Of a stretch of 64,000 bases of DNA, positions 34,658 to 43,301 are shown piece after piece. The position numbers were made by a program, and so were the translations under genes. The notes beneath the pieces were generated by a model. It searched no databases and was not told the DNA's origin. It was given only the letters and a program-made list of their open reading frames with translations. Position 1 is the first letter of the stretch, and every line of letters begins with the position of its first letter. The stretch comes from JBBTCX01 sp964494205 (lineage in GTDB: Bacteria; Planctomycetota; Phycisphaerae; UBA1845). Where the stretch lies: contig CAZBRD010000001.1 in the NCBI GenBank assembly GCA_964494205.1, positions 186,001 through 250,000 of the forward strand, written 5' to 3'.

Positions 34658-34699
34658 CCCTCTCCCTTTTAGGGAGAGGGTTGGGGTGAGGGTCTCTTT
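34658..34699. repeat. 43-base dispersed stem-loop repeat, copy 3
   Basis: CCCTCTCCCT / AGGGAGAGGG with loop TTT; the tail is GGGGTGAGGGTCTCTTT. The stem is fully conserved and the loop and tail differ from copies at 10951 and 22102. It lies between the convergent thiE and formyltransferase stops. Confidence 0.88.
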
Positions 34700-34751
34700 G
34701 GCAACGGCACACGGTTGTGTTGCAGAATCGTTGTGTCTTGGTGGTTCATCT

Positions 34752-35600
34752 CTACGACACCAATCGCACGCGAGGCGCCACTTCATGCGCCCGCCTTACG
34801 TATTTCGCAATCAATCCGTCATCCAGCTTTCGATAGAGCTCAACCACTTGCCGAGGATGATAGTCTCTTCGCAAGTAGAGTTTTGGATTCGGAACTTTCC
34901 ATTGCGCTACCGGATCCAGCCGATTCGCTTCGAGCCTCTCCAGCACGTCGATCATCGCCCGCACCCCCGCGACGATGGCATTGCACCCGATCGTGTGTGG
35001 CCGGTCACTCTCAACGATATCAGGTCTAGCGTGCTTCAGAATCGGCCCGCTGTCGATGCCCGGATCAATCAGATGGATGGTCGCGCCGACGTACTCAGGT
35101 TCTTCGTTTAGCAACGGATAAAAGTTCGTGGCAGTCCCGCGATAATAAGGCGACAGGCCGAGGTGCATGTTGACCATTCGTCCCGGCCAGCGATCGATCA
35201 GCGGCCGCTTGATCAAATTAGTCCCGAACACGGCGACCGCATCGACCCGCGCGTCGGTCAGAAAACCAAGCGTCGCTTCCGTGTTCAATTGTCCCGGCGC
35301 GATCTGAAGCACCGCACAATCGCGACCGTCAATTAACGGTTCACATTGATGACCAAAGAACTTCTGTTCCTGATTGCCCCGCTCGCGAAAGTGCTCGGCA
35401 ACGATTTCAGACTCCGTATCAGTCAAACCGAAGTCATCAACTACCGCAGGAGAGTAACCAGTGTTTTCATACCCGACAGCCGCAACCTCAAACCGCGCGC
35501 GTAAACTTTGCACAACGAATCGATGGCGTATGTCCGTGCTGGTCAGAACTCCAAGTCGCATCATGTCGCCCGTTAAAGCCAAGTCGCCTGCCCTTTTCAT
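34752..35600 (-). CDS. Formyltransferase family protein (GART/Fmt fold)
   Basis: A 282-residue formyl-THF-dependent transferase fold. DAVAVFGTNLIKRPLID, VNMHLGLSPYYRGTATNFY and VGATIHLIDPGIDSGPIL carry the Asn-His-Asp triad (NMH and the Asp of LIDPGID) of Fmt, PurN and hydroxymethyl transferases. The C-terminal region (WKVPNPKLYLRRDYHPRQVVE) is unlike Fmt's RNA-binding domain, so the substrate is probably not Met-tRNA; a sugar or amino-acid derivative is possible. The ATG at 35600 has GGAG ten bases upstream; the fold itself begins at 35561 (MRLGVLTS), an alternative start. Confidence 0.82.
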   Translation of the reverse strand: MKRAGDLALTGDMMRLGVLTSTDIRHRFVVQSLRARFEVAAVGYENTGYSPAVVDDFGLTDTESEIVAEHFRERGNQEQKFFGHQCEPLIDGRDCAVLQIAPGQLNTEATLGFLTDARVDAVAVFGTNLIKRPLIDRWPGRMVNMHLGLSPYYRGTATNFYPLLNEEPEYVGATIHLIDPGIDSGPILKHARPDIVESDRPHTIGCNAIVAGVRAMIDVLERLEANRLDPVAQWKVPNPKLYLRRDYHPRQVVELYRKLDDGLIAKYVRRAHEVAPRVRLVS

Positions 35601-35642
35601 GTATCGGAATCTCCGGTCGGTTGACCGCTTCTGTAGACATGA

Positions 35643-35680
35643 AAAAGCCCGCCCCGATCAATCGACCGGGGCGGGCTTTC
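35643..35680 (-). terminator. Rho-independent terminator (minus strand)
   Basis: A 13-bp perfect stem (AAAGCCCGCCCCG / CGGGGCGGGCTTT). On the minus strand it is followed by TTTTT, so it ends the gene at 35749-36618. It lies between that gene's stop and the formyltransferase start at 35600. Confidence 0.92.
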
Positions 35681-35748
35681 GTATCCTGAAGGCTGATCGA
35701 GCCGGCGACCCGACGCGTTACGTCGGTCGCACGAACCCTTCAACCTGT

Positions 35749-36618
35749 TTAGTACATGATCGAGTGGCTGAAGTTGAAGATCGCGCCGTAGTTCGGCGTG
35801 TCATCGTTGTCATCCAGACCGATCTGGTTCGACATACCGATGCGGTTGCAATCATCAAGCTGCCATTCAAGACCGACTTCGAAGATGTTCGAGCCGCTGC
35901 CCGTGCCGTCGTACTGACCGATGCGCCACTGATAGTCAGCGACCCAGCGGAGAGCATCACCCAGCGGGCCGTCGAGACCGACGACCGCACCGTATTGGAA
36001 ATCGCGCTCGCTGCCGTACACGCGACCATCCTGCTCAAAACCGTCGTTGTTGTTACCGTTGGCTGTCTTGCCCCAGAGGTTGAAGTGTGAACGAAGACCG
36101 CCGTCATATTCGTTGGTCATCACGAGGGTGGCGGTTCCGTCGATACCCGACGAGTGACGACCGGTCGGGAAACGACCTGAGACGCCGAGGGCCATGGCTG
36201 GCGACCAAGCGCCGTCCTGATCCTTAAAACGCCACAGCAAACCGATGTTGCTGTCGTAGTTACCATCGCCGTCGTTCGGCTTCTCGCCGCCTTTGCCAAC
36301 CCAGCTCGGAATGTCCAACGAGAGTTCGAGCTTCTCAGCCGCACCCCAAACGATCTTCGGGATGAGGATGTGATCATCGCTCGAGTCGCCGCGGTTAGCC
36401 GGGGCGCCGGCAGTGACCCACTTATAGCTCAAACGCAGATCGATGCGTTGCGGGGCGACCGTGACCGCATCGGCAAACTGCCAGAGGTCGGTTGTCAGGT
36501 CATACTCTGATGACTTGATGGTGGTGGTCGTCGTCTTTACGGTCGTGACGTCCTTCTCTTGGGCCACTGCCGTACCCACAAATCCGAGAAGGCAAAGCGT
36601 GATTAGACAATGTCTCAT
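35749..36618 (-). CDS. Outer-membrane channel-like protein
   Basis: A 289-residue exported protein: signal peptide MRHCLITLCLLGFVGTAVAQ (to about 20), a Thr/Lys-rich spacer, then alternating beta strands (QRIDLRLSYKW, KLELSLDIPSWVG, SNIGLLWRFKD, WSPAMALGVSGRFPTG, FEVGLEWQLDD) and terminal FNFSHSIMY ending in an aromatic residue, as outer-membrane barrels do. It resembles the 'MetA-pathway of phenol degradation' barrel family and the protein at 5839-6687. GGAG precedes the ATG by seven bases, and a strong terminator follows the gene. Confidence 0.78.
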   Translation of the reverse strand: MRHCLITLCLLGFVGTAVAQEKDVTTVKTTTTTIKSSEYDLTTDLWQFADAVTVAPQRIDLRLSYKWVTAGAPANRGDSSDDHILIPKIVWGAAEKLELSLDIPSWVGKGGEKPNDGDGNYDSNIGLLWRFKDQDGAWSPAMALGVSGRFPTGRHSSGIDGTATLVMTNEYDGGLRSHFNLWGKTANGNNNDGFEQDGRVYGSERDFQYGAVVGLDGPLGDALRWVADYQWRIGQYDGTGSGSNIFEVGLEWQLDDCNRIGMSNQIGLDDNDDTPNYGAIFNFSHSIMY

Positions 36619-36873
36619 CTGGTAAACTCCTTTTTCTGATTGCATGTTTTCGACTTCGTCCCGCCAAACCGCGCCGTTCGGCAGGGGACGCCTGTCATCG
36701 AATGTATCGAAATCTTACTTCTGTTTCGGCCAGCGCCAACCCCTGAGTGTAGCCAAACTGTCACCAGTGTCGGTTTCAGCCAAAATAGACCCTATTTTAT
36801 TTGCCTGTCATACGGTGTCGAAACTACTACAATATATTGAAAACAAACAGGTTACGATCAAATCGCGCCGCAC

Positions 36874-38136
36874 CTAACCGCCCTGTGCCACGGAACCGGC
36901 GGATTTCAGTGCAAATGGAAGTCCGCCTTCATTCATTCGGTTCGACAGCTCGTCGGTCACCGTCACCTTTAGGACATATTCACCCGGTGTGAGGTTAGCC
37001 GGAAGTGCGATTCTCTGTGCAATAAAAAAGTCCGACCTTTTTCGACGGCACAGATCTTCAATCTTTGGCTCTTCCTGGTGCCAGAGGGATTTACCGTCGG
37101 CGCTGAACAATTCGATGCGTGTAGATAGCGCGGTTCGGTATTGGCCTCCGTCAACCGGTTCTGAGCGTAGGTTCTTAAGCTCACAATAGACAATCGTTTG
37201 CATCGAGCGGCCAGCCACCATCTCTTCGGGAAGCATTGGCTCAAATACGCCGAAAGTCAGAACCTTTCGACACAAAGCGACCGCGTTGACGACCGGGTCC
37301 GCGCGGGAAACCAGAGAGTCGCGAACTTTCTCAACTCGCTCGATGGCTTCGTCTGCCGAATGAAGTGGGTTTTCGAGGCTGTCTGCCAGTGCCCGCGAAA
37401 CGTCAATCCAATCTGCAGCTAGTTGCTTGGCCTCGGTCGAAAGTGTGCCGGTTTCTGCTGTGTCGCCGATGCGCGTCGGGCGATCGAGTAACGATTCAAC
37501 GAGTCTCAGTCGCCACGCATCGGTAAGCCTTCCCGAAGTCTTTGCTTGCCGGGCGAGGTCAGCCATAAACCGGTCAGCCACATCTGATTCGCTCATCGGA
37601 ACGGCTTCGAGCGGTTGATTGGACATGCTGACAGCGGCGGGCGAAGTCTCGGCGTTTGCCGGAACAGCGGGCGGCCGAATACTGACCTTCTCCAATACCG
37701 GCACGGACTGCCGAGGGCGCGGTGCGGCGGAATCGATGGTTACTTGTCCATTGGCGACCACGGTGGAAGTCGGTACAGCGGGCACTGCCGTTGTGTTCGC
37801 ACTTTCCTTTGTTAGTGGCCGGTCGGCGGGAGAAGGTTGTGCGCGATCCGTGTTGGATTGCGTCACGACTTGTTTTGTTTCGATGGCGGGGGTGACGGCC
37901 GTCGGCTTGCTTTGATAATCCTTTGTTCTATCGAGGAAAGACTCCACAGCGGATAGGGCTGTGTCGCGTTCAGGTTCAGCCGGTTTCTGTTCAACGGATT
38001 GCTGATTGGTTGGCGTGTTGCCGCCGGGATTAACGATCTTTGGACTTGAAATCGGTGCTGCACATGCGCCAATTAATGGCAGCAGCAACCCAGCACTTTG
38101 AATTCGACGTCGACCTTCCGTGGTCAAATGGCCCAT
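36874..38136 (-). CDS. Lipoprotein of unknown function
   Basis: A 420-residue protein with signal sequence and lipobox IGAC (Cys about residue 25), then a long Pro/Thr/Ser/Lys-rich disordered stretch (about 30-175) and a folded part from about 180. The folded part is helical at first (VADRFMADLARQAK, ADEAIERVEKVRDSLVS) and ends in a beta-rich domain (AGRSMQTIVYCELKNLRSEP, LPANLTPGEYVLKVTVTDEL). No family is recognised. The stop of this gene lies 255 bases past the beta-barrel gene's start and it shares strand with holA upstream (39 bases away), so they may be cotranscribed. Confidence 0.7.
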   Translation of the reverse strand: MGHLTTEGRRRIQSAGLLLPLIGACAAPISSPKIVNPGGNTPTNQQSVEQKPAEPERDTALSAVESFLDRTKDYQSKPTAVTPAIETKQVVTQSNTDRAQPSPADRPLTKESANTTAVPAVPTSTVVANGQVTIDSAAPRPRQSVPVLEKVSIRPPAVPANAETSPAAVSMSNQPLEAVPMSESDVADRFMADLARQAKTSGRLTDAWRLRLVESLLDRPTRIGDTAETGTLSTEAKQLAADWIDVSRALADSLENPLHSADEAIERVEKVRDSLVSRADPVVNAVALCRKVLTFGVFEPMLPEEMVAGRSMQTIVYCELKNLRSEPVDGGQYRTALSTRIELFSADGKSLWHQEEPKIEDLCRRKRSDFFIAQRIALPANLTPGEYVLKVTVTDELSNRMNEGGLPFALKSAGSVAQGG

Positions 38137-38175
38137 CTGAAAATCCCTCTTCAGCGTAACCAGATATTATCTTCG

Positions 38176-39171
38176 TTAATGAACCGCGACCTTCGCGCGG
38201 CCCGGAGTTTTTGATCCGTGTTTCACAATCAATTTTTCAACCGCAAGCTCGATCGTCGAACCGCCGGTCTTGATGGCTAAGTCCGCTTGCAGCAGGTCGG
38301 ACAACTGCGATTCAAGATCAGCGACCGTCACGCGCTCCAATCGTTTTCGCAGGACGTCGGGATCGGTGAACATCCTTGCTGCGAGGGACCGTACGTTCGC
38401 CCCCTTTTGCAATTCGCGCCTCGCTTCCAGCAATCGTCGTAGAGCCCACGCGAGTCCGCCGATCGCACGACCGGGTGCGGCGCGATCCGTAGCTAACACC
38501 TGCTCCCAGTGATGCAAGGCGCGGGCAGCATTTCCCTCAGCCATTGCATCCGTGACTGCGAACACATTTTCTTCGCGGTGTCGACCGGTGACAGCCGCAA
38601 CGTCCTGCGGCGTGATGTCCGGTCTCTTACCCACAAACGCCGCGAGCTTTGCCAGCTCCGCGTCCAGCTCACCGAGCGAGTCGCCAAGGTGCTCGCGGAG
38701 CATGTTGGCTGCTTGCTCGATCAGCGCCTTTCCATGTGCTGCCTTTGCCCGATGGCTGAGCCAAGTTGTCAACGCGCGCCCCTTGAGCGGTTCGCACGTG
38801 ACGATTTCACCATTCTCGCCGATCGCGCGAAACAGTCGCGTCGTTTTCGGCAAAGAATCGCACAACAAGATCAGGCAACCGCTGTCAGCTGGGGCTGCAC
38901 AATACGTTTCGAGCGAAGCTCGATGACGACTGATGAAATCATCAGCCTCGTCTACGATGACGACGCGCAAACCACCGAGCAGCGACAGCGTCCGCACTTC
39001 GTCGAGCACATCAGCCAACTTGGCCGAGTCGCCGTCATATCGAACCGGACCTAGACCTTCGGATGCGTCGCCGATTTCGCGCCAGATACGCTCGACTGCT
39101 TCATTGCGCAGGAAGCGTTCTTTGCCGACGATCGCATAAACGGGCTTCATTCGTGGCGATGGATCACTCAT
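38176..39171 (-). CDS. holA: DNA polymerase III delta subunit
   Basis: A 331-residue clamp-loader delta subunit that opens the beta sliding clamp. Hallmarks: VYAIVGKERFLRNEAVERI, LSLLGGLRVVIVDEADDF, LILLCDSLPKTTRL, DITPQDVAAVTGRHREENVFAVTDAM and the C-terminal WALRRLLEARRELQKGA. Weak sequence conservation is typical for delta. It sits between a lipoprotein and a TPR protein, all minus strand with short gaps, and probably forms an operon with the TPR gene upstream (51 bases). Confidence 0.93.
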   Translation of the reverse strand: MSDPSPRMKPVYAIVGKERFLRNEAVERIWREIGDASEGLGPVRYDGDSAKLADVLDEVRTLSLLGGLRVVIVDEADDFISRHRASLETYCAAPADSGCLILLCDSLPKTTRLFRAIGENGEIVTCEPLKGRALTTWLSHRAKAAHGKALIEQAANMLREHLGDSLGELDAELAKLAAFVGKRPDITPQDVAAVTGRHREENVFAVTDAMAEGNAARALHHWEQVLATDRAAPGRAIGGLAWALRRLLEARRELQKGANVRSLAARMFTDPDVLRKRLERVTVADLESQLSDLLQADLAIKTGGSTIELAVEKLIVKHGSKTPGRAKVAVH

Positions 39172-39222
39172 GCCTTTGGCTGCCTGAAAATCATGGCGAC
39201 CTTACAAAGTGATCCGATCACA

Positions 39223-40455
39223 TCACTTCTTGCCGCCTTGCGTCGATCGCGACGCTTCCGCCATCATGGCCAATCGCTGTCGCGCTTCGCTGATCGCGCG
39301 ACTCGCTTCCGTATCAATCTGCGTCGCGCGGGTATAGTACTCGCGCGCGAGCGATTCGTCTCCCTGAAAGATGGCGATATCACCGAGATACAGCCAGCCG
39401 TCCGCGTCTTTGGGATAGAAGTGCAGCAACGTTCGCAGCTTGTCGGCGGCAGAGGGATATTCCTTGCGCTGACGATGTGCGTTGGCTGAACCAAGCAACG
39501 CATTTCGCATCGACGGCTGAAGTTTCAGCGCGAGATCATACGCGCCGATGGAGCGTTCATAGTCCGAAAGCTCGTAGAGTGCCCCTCCCATTTCGGAGAA
39601 GGCTTCGGCATGGAGAGGATCAAGTCGAACGACCTCACGAAACCGCGAGATCGCTTCGCGGTTATCGCCGGACTTCTTGAGTGACAATCCTTCTTGATAC
39701 AATTCGTTCGCTTGCCCCTTGCTGTCGGCACTACTCGACTTTTTCGCAGAGGCGGCGCCGTCCTTGACGAGTATGGGTTCGACCGGCGGCGTCCGTATCG
39801 CGCGATTAGCGGGAAGGTCGACGATTTGTCGATCGGTCTCGATTCGATGACCGCCAAGGTCTGTGACGACAGCCTTAATGGCAATGGCTCCGCTTAGATC
39901 GCGCGGCGTTCGCCAATCGAACTGCCCGGTGTTCGCGAGTGCGTCAGCCATGACCGGTTCCCATGTTGTTTCTGGTAACCGTTGATACATCAGGTTGATG
40001 GGGCGCGGTCCGAGGTTGGCGTCGATCGCGGACCAATGAATCTCTATCGTTCGCTCGCCAAGCGACGACTCGACCACGCGAAGGGGTTGCAGTTGGGCGA
40101 CAGGCGGCGTGAAGTCCACCATGGCTGTGAGTTGCGGCCTCGCTCCACGATCGGGAGGGGCCTGCGAACCACCCGCCGAATTAGTCAGCACAAGATAGAA
40201 TCCGTAGCGTCCTTCGGCTGGCGCTTGGAATGAAAGCGGCGATTGGCGATCTCGATCAACACCACCGTCTATCCAGGTTTGCCCGTCGTCTCGCGTGTAC
40301 CACAGATGAACAGAATCCAGCGGCAATGCAGATTCGTTGACTGAGTATTCGATTTCGAAACTGGACGACCGGATCGGCACAAATTCGGGACTGCCGGGGT
40401 CAGCAATGCACGGACTAGCCAATAAAGCCATGCCAAATAATGAGTTACGCGTCAT
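39223..40455 (-). CDS. Exported TPR protein
   Basis: A 410-residue protein with a short signal sequence (MTRNSLFGMALLASPCIA), beta-rich first half (Ig-like; VHLWYTRDDGQTWIDGG) and at least four TPR units from about residue 260 (ANELYQEGLSLKKSGDNREA, AEAFSEMGGALYELSDYERS, ALLGSANAHRQRKEYPSA, DGWLYLGDIAIFQGDESLA). Probably a periplasmic scaffold; function unknown. The start at 40455 is decided by a strong AGGAGG five bases upstream. Likely cotranscribed with holA downstream. Confidence 0.85.
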   Translation of the reverse strand: MTRNSLFGMALLASPCIADPGSPEFVPIRSSSFEIEYSVNESALPLDSVHLWYTRDDGQTWIDGGVDRDRQSPLSFQAPAEGRYGFYLVLTNSAGGSQAPPDRGARPQLTAMVDFTPPVAQLQPLRVVESSLGERTIEIHWSAIDANLGPRPINLMYQRLPETTWEPVMADALANTGQFDWRTPRDLSGAIAIKAVVTDLGGHRIETDRQIVDLPANRAIRTPPVEPILVKDGAASAKKSSSADSKGQANELYQEGLSLKKSGDNREAISRFREVVRLDPLHAEAFSEMGGALYELSDYERSIGAYDLALKLQPSMRNALLGSANAHRQRKEYPSAADKLRTLLHFYPKDADGWLYLGDIAIFQGDESLAREYYTRATQIDTEASRAISEARQRLAMMAEASRSTQGGKK

Positions 40456-40770
40456 AAGGCCTCCTGCCACATCTGCCGATGCGGGCGCAAGAATCGCCGG
40501 TTCGGCTATCTGCCAGATATCGGGTAGACCTGTTTTAGTGCATCAGGCATTTGCCTGACCTATAATGAAACAGCCTAAGGTGCCGAAAGGCGATGTTCCG
40601 TTTCTGCTTGGCTATAGATGTGACGGAACTGAATAGGCTTTTCTGGTCGAGCGATGGGCTCCTGACCGATAAAATAGCCTCTGGGGGCCACTGAGCGTAG
40701 GTAGTGCGAACGGCTTGGCATTGAGCCGTGGTGCGCACGAAGGTATTTCATAGAACGGAGCAATCAGCCC
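40456..40770. other. Divergent regulatory region and long leader before the histone gene
   Basis: 315 bases between the TPR gene (minus) and the histone gene (plus). It has a palindrome-plus-TATAAT element at 40543-40566, which would give a leader of about 200 bases. The leader contains a hairpin ACGGCT/AGCCGT near 40710-40730. No gene is supported. Confidence 0.55.
40543..40566 (+). promoter_or_regulatory. Operator-like palindrome next to a perfect -10 box
   Basis: TCAGGCA-TT-TGCCTGA (40543-40558) is a perfect 7-bp inverted repeat ending two bases before TATAAT (40561-40566). A repressor or activator binding there would overlap the promoter. No good -35 hexamer is visible, consistent with activator dependence. 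Confidence 0.5.
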
Positions 40771-40950
40771 ATGGAAGAATACAAGAAACTGAAAGACCTC
40801 GTTGATTCGGCTGCTGATGATGTTGCCAAGGCTTTCGGCGGCAACAAGGCTGCGGGTACGCGTGTGCGCAAGACTATGCAGGATATCAAGGAAGCCGCGC
40901 AGGAACTTCGCAAGAAGATCCTCGAGGTTCGTTCCCACGAAGTTGCATAA
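40771..40950 (+). CDS. Histone H1-like (Hc1) DNA-binding protein
   Basis: A 59-residue basic, helical protein starting MEEYKKLKDLVDSAADDVAK. It carries the Hc1 core GGNKAAGTRVRKTMQDIKE followed by AQELRKKILEVRSHEVA. This matches the short Hc1-like proteins of planctomycetes and the basic core of chlamydial Hc1, which compact DNA. The ATG at 40771 follows GGAG at spacing of about ten. It is too short for a casual ORF scan and easily missed. A bulged terminator follows at 41083. Confidence 0.9.
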   Translation: MEEYKKLKDLVDSAADDVAKAFGGNKAAGTRVRKTMQDIKEAAQELRKKILEVRSHEVA

Positions 40951-41082
40951 CTTTTTTGACTGCTGCGTACTCGGTCAGTTGATTTTTGAGCAACGCGAGG
41001 CCGACGAACGTTAGTTTGTCGCAGCAACGGGGCGTTGCTCCGCACCTTGAAACCGAATTAACCCTGATAGGGTGTGTTTCCC

Positions 41083-41133
41083 GACCGGTTGATCGTGGCA
41101 TCGATTGGCACGATCATTTCAACCGGTCTTTTT
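41083..41133 (+). terminator. Terminator with bulged stem
   Basis: GACCGGTTGATCGTG pairs with CACGATC plus AACCGGTC, interrupted by a five-base bulge ATTTC, then TTTTT. It lies 132 bases after the histone stop and before the FabZ-like gene, so it probably ends the histone transcript. Confidence 0.8.
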
Positions 41134-41167
41134 GTTTGAACCCGCTTCTGTCGAACTGGAACGAATC

Positions 41168-41647
41168 ATGCCCCCGCCGCTATTGATTGACCCTGCCAAG
41201 TTCGAATCGTCGGAGCGGGTGCTGTATTCGCGCGAACAGATTTACTCGCTGTTGCCCCACGACTTTGAATTCAAACTGCTTGACGGCGTCACTTATGTCG
41301 ATAACGACAGCCTGCACATCGTCGCGTTTCATGATGTGAAGCCGGACGGGTGGTGGTGCAGAGGGCATGTGCCAGGCAAGCCGATACTTCCCGGTGTGCT
41401 CATGCTGGAGATGGCTGCTCAAACCGCGGCTGTGCTGGCCAAGCTGAGCGGACAGTTTGAGGGCTTCATCGCTTATGGCGGCGTGGAGGATTGTCGGTTC
41501 CGTGAACCGGTCACACCACCCTCTCGACTTCAGATACTTTCTGCTGGTCGTGAGCACCGTTCACGCCGAATCGTTTCCGATACACAAGGTGTCGTCGATG
41601 GCCGACTCGTGTTCGAAGCGCGGGTAACCGGTATGGTCCTCCGTTAA
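41168..41647 (+). CDS. FabA/FabZ-like 3-hydroxyacyl-ACP dehydratase
   Basis: A 159-residue hot-dog enzyme. SLLPHDFEFKLLDGVTYVD carries the catalytic His, and CRGHVPGKPILPGVLMLEMA the catalytic Glu of FabZ, so both residues of the active dyad are present. VEDCRFREPV continues the fold. It dehydrates 3-hydroxyacyl-ACP in fatty acid synthesis, or a related CoA/ACP substrate. It is slightly divergent from FabZ (extra N-terminal 20 residues, WWCRG). I chose the ATG at 41168 because the family begins there. No other fatty acid gene is nearby. Confidence 0.85.
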   Translation: MPPPLLIDPAKFESSERVLYSREQIYSLLPHDFEFKLLDGVTYVDNDSLHIVAFHDVKPDGWWCRGHVPGKPILPGVLMLEMAAQTAAVLAKLSGQFEGFIAYGGVEDCRFREPVTPPSRLQILSAGREHRSRRIVSDTQGVVDGRLVFEARVTGMVLR

Positions 41648-42009
41648 CTTCGTCCAAACTCCTCTTCCCATCGATTGACGCCATTGCAGCTCTTTGATGT
41701 CCGATACGCACTTGGACGTAGTCAGTGGGAATCGCAATATTTAAGCTCTTTTCAACGTGCGCACGAGTGATAGCATTTGATACGCTGGAAATCAGGTTGT
41801 AGGTCGGGGACAACGATTTCCGAATCGCGCCGCATGACATGTGCTCCCTTAGATCGGCGCGACGTTTTGCGAACTGCCTATTAGAAGTGGTCTTTCGGGC
41901 AGTGAGGGGATTGAACAACGACCCAGCGGTCCAATTGCGTAGTTGATTGCGCCCGCTCCCCGTCGGTCGATTGTTGTTTCACGAACTCGTGTTTCTTGGG
42001 AGTTCGATC
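41648..42009. other. Intergenic region before the PAS kinase
   Basis: About 360 bases; I see no gene, repeat or firm promoter, though GGGAG precedes the kinase start. Confidence 0.45.
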
Positions 42010-43194
42010 ATGTCTGAACAGCCCACCAGCGCAGACAACACTCAGGGAATTCCTGCGGGTGTTCCGATGACGCCTGTTCGCGAGCAAAGCGAATTCCTGC
42101 GCCAGATTCTCGACATTAATCCCAACCTGATTTTCGCCAAGGATCGGCAGGGCCGATTCACGCTCGTCAACAAAACGGTTGCGGATATTTATGGCACAAC
42201 CGTCGAAAGTCTCATTGGCAAGACGGATGCAGATTTCAATTCGAATCCGGAAGAGGTTGAGTTCTTTCGCCGCATGGACTTGCAGGTGATGGACACTCTG
42301 GAGGAGGTCGTCATTCCCGAAGAAGTGATCACTGATGCGAAAGGCGGAACGCATTGGCTTCAGACCGTGAAGCGACCGATCATTGGTCCCGATGGGAAAT
42401 CAAATCAGATACTCGGCGTCGCATCCGACATCACACATCACAAACTTCTGGAAGAACAACTGCGACACGCACAGAAGATGGAAGCGCTGGGCGAGTTGGC
42501 CGGTGGAATCGCGCATGACTTCAACAACATGCTGGCAGTCATACTGACTAACGCAGAGCGCCTCCTTGATCACGCGAATCGAAAGGTCGTTGATAGCGCG
42601 TCGATGAAGTCGGGGCTGGAGTTGATACTCAGTTCCTGTGATCGCGCGGCCACGCTGGTGCGGCGCTTGCTGACATTCAGCCGCAAGCAACCAGCCAGGC
42701 CGGTCGTGCTCGACCTGAATCAGAGCCTCAAAGAGCTTACGACGGTGCTTCAGCGGTTGATTGGCGATGGGATCGAGTTGACTTTTGACTCGAATGGCCA
42801 CAATCCGCATGTGCGTATCGATCCGGTCGAACTGGAGCAAGTCATCGTGAACCTCGCGGTTAACGCCCGCGATGCCATGCCGCGCGGGGGCAGGTTGACG
42901 CTCAGCACCACGCAGCAAACCATTCGAGCCAACTCGGCGACGGGTTACGGCCTGCCGGCGGGCGAGTATGCGAAGCTGATCATTTCAGACACCGGTAGCG
43001 GAATGACACCTGAAGTGGCCCAGCGCATCTTTGAGCCATTCTTCACGACGAAGCCCACCGGGAAAGGCACGGGTCTGGGGCTGGCAATTGTCTACGGCAT
43101 TGTGAAGCAGGCGGGCGGAAGAATCACCGTAGACTCGACTCCGGGCAAAGGAACTCGATTCGAAATCCTGGTTCCCGTCGTTTCTGCAAGTTGA
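42010..43194 (+). CDS. PAS-domain histidine kinase
   Basis: A 394-residue soluble sensor kinase with no membrane segment. A PAS domain (about 30-150; ILDINPNLIFAKDRQGRFT, GVASDITHHK), then HisKA with phospho-acceptor His in AGGIAHDFNNML (about 178), and the ATPase domain (NLAVNARDAMP, DTGSGM, GTGLGLAIVYG). The AHDFNN motif marks the NtrB/HPK4-like family. No receiver or response regulator is adjacent; it may signal to regulators elsewhere. GGGAG supports the ATG at 42010. Confidence 0.93.
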   Translation: MSEQPTSADNTQGIPAGVPMTPVREQSEFLRQILDINPNLIFAKDRQGRFTLVNKTVADIYGTTVESLIGKTDADFNSNPEEVEFFRRMDLQVMDTLEEVVIPEEVITDAKGGTHWLQTVKRPIIGPDGKSNQILGVASDITHHKLLEEQLRHAQKMEALGELAGGIAHDFNNMLAVILTNAERLLDHANRKVVDSASMKSGLELILSSCDRAATLVRRLLTFSRKQPARPVVLDLNQSLKELTTVLQRLIGDGIELTFDSNGHNPHVRIDPVELEQVIVNLAVNARDAMPRGGRLTLSTTQQTIRANSATGYGLPAGEYAKLIISDTGSGMTPEVAQRIFEPFFTTKPTGKGTGLGLAIVYGIVKQAGGRITVDSTPGKGTRFEILVPVVSAS

Positions 43195-43301
43195 ACATGG
43201 CGACAGCCCGGTTACCCCATCGACTTGCACGATTCGTTGCAATCCCTCAAATATCTTCCGAACGATAAAAGAGAACTTTCGTCACTGAATGGGAAATACG
43301 C

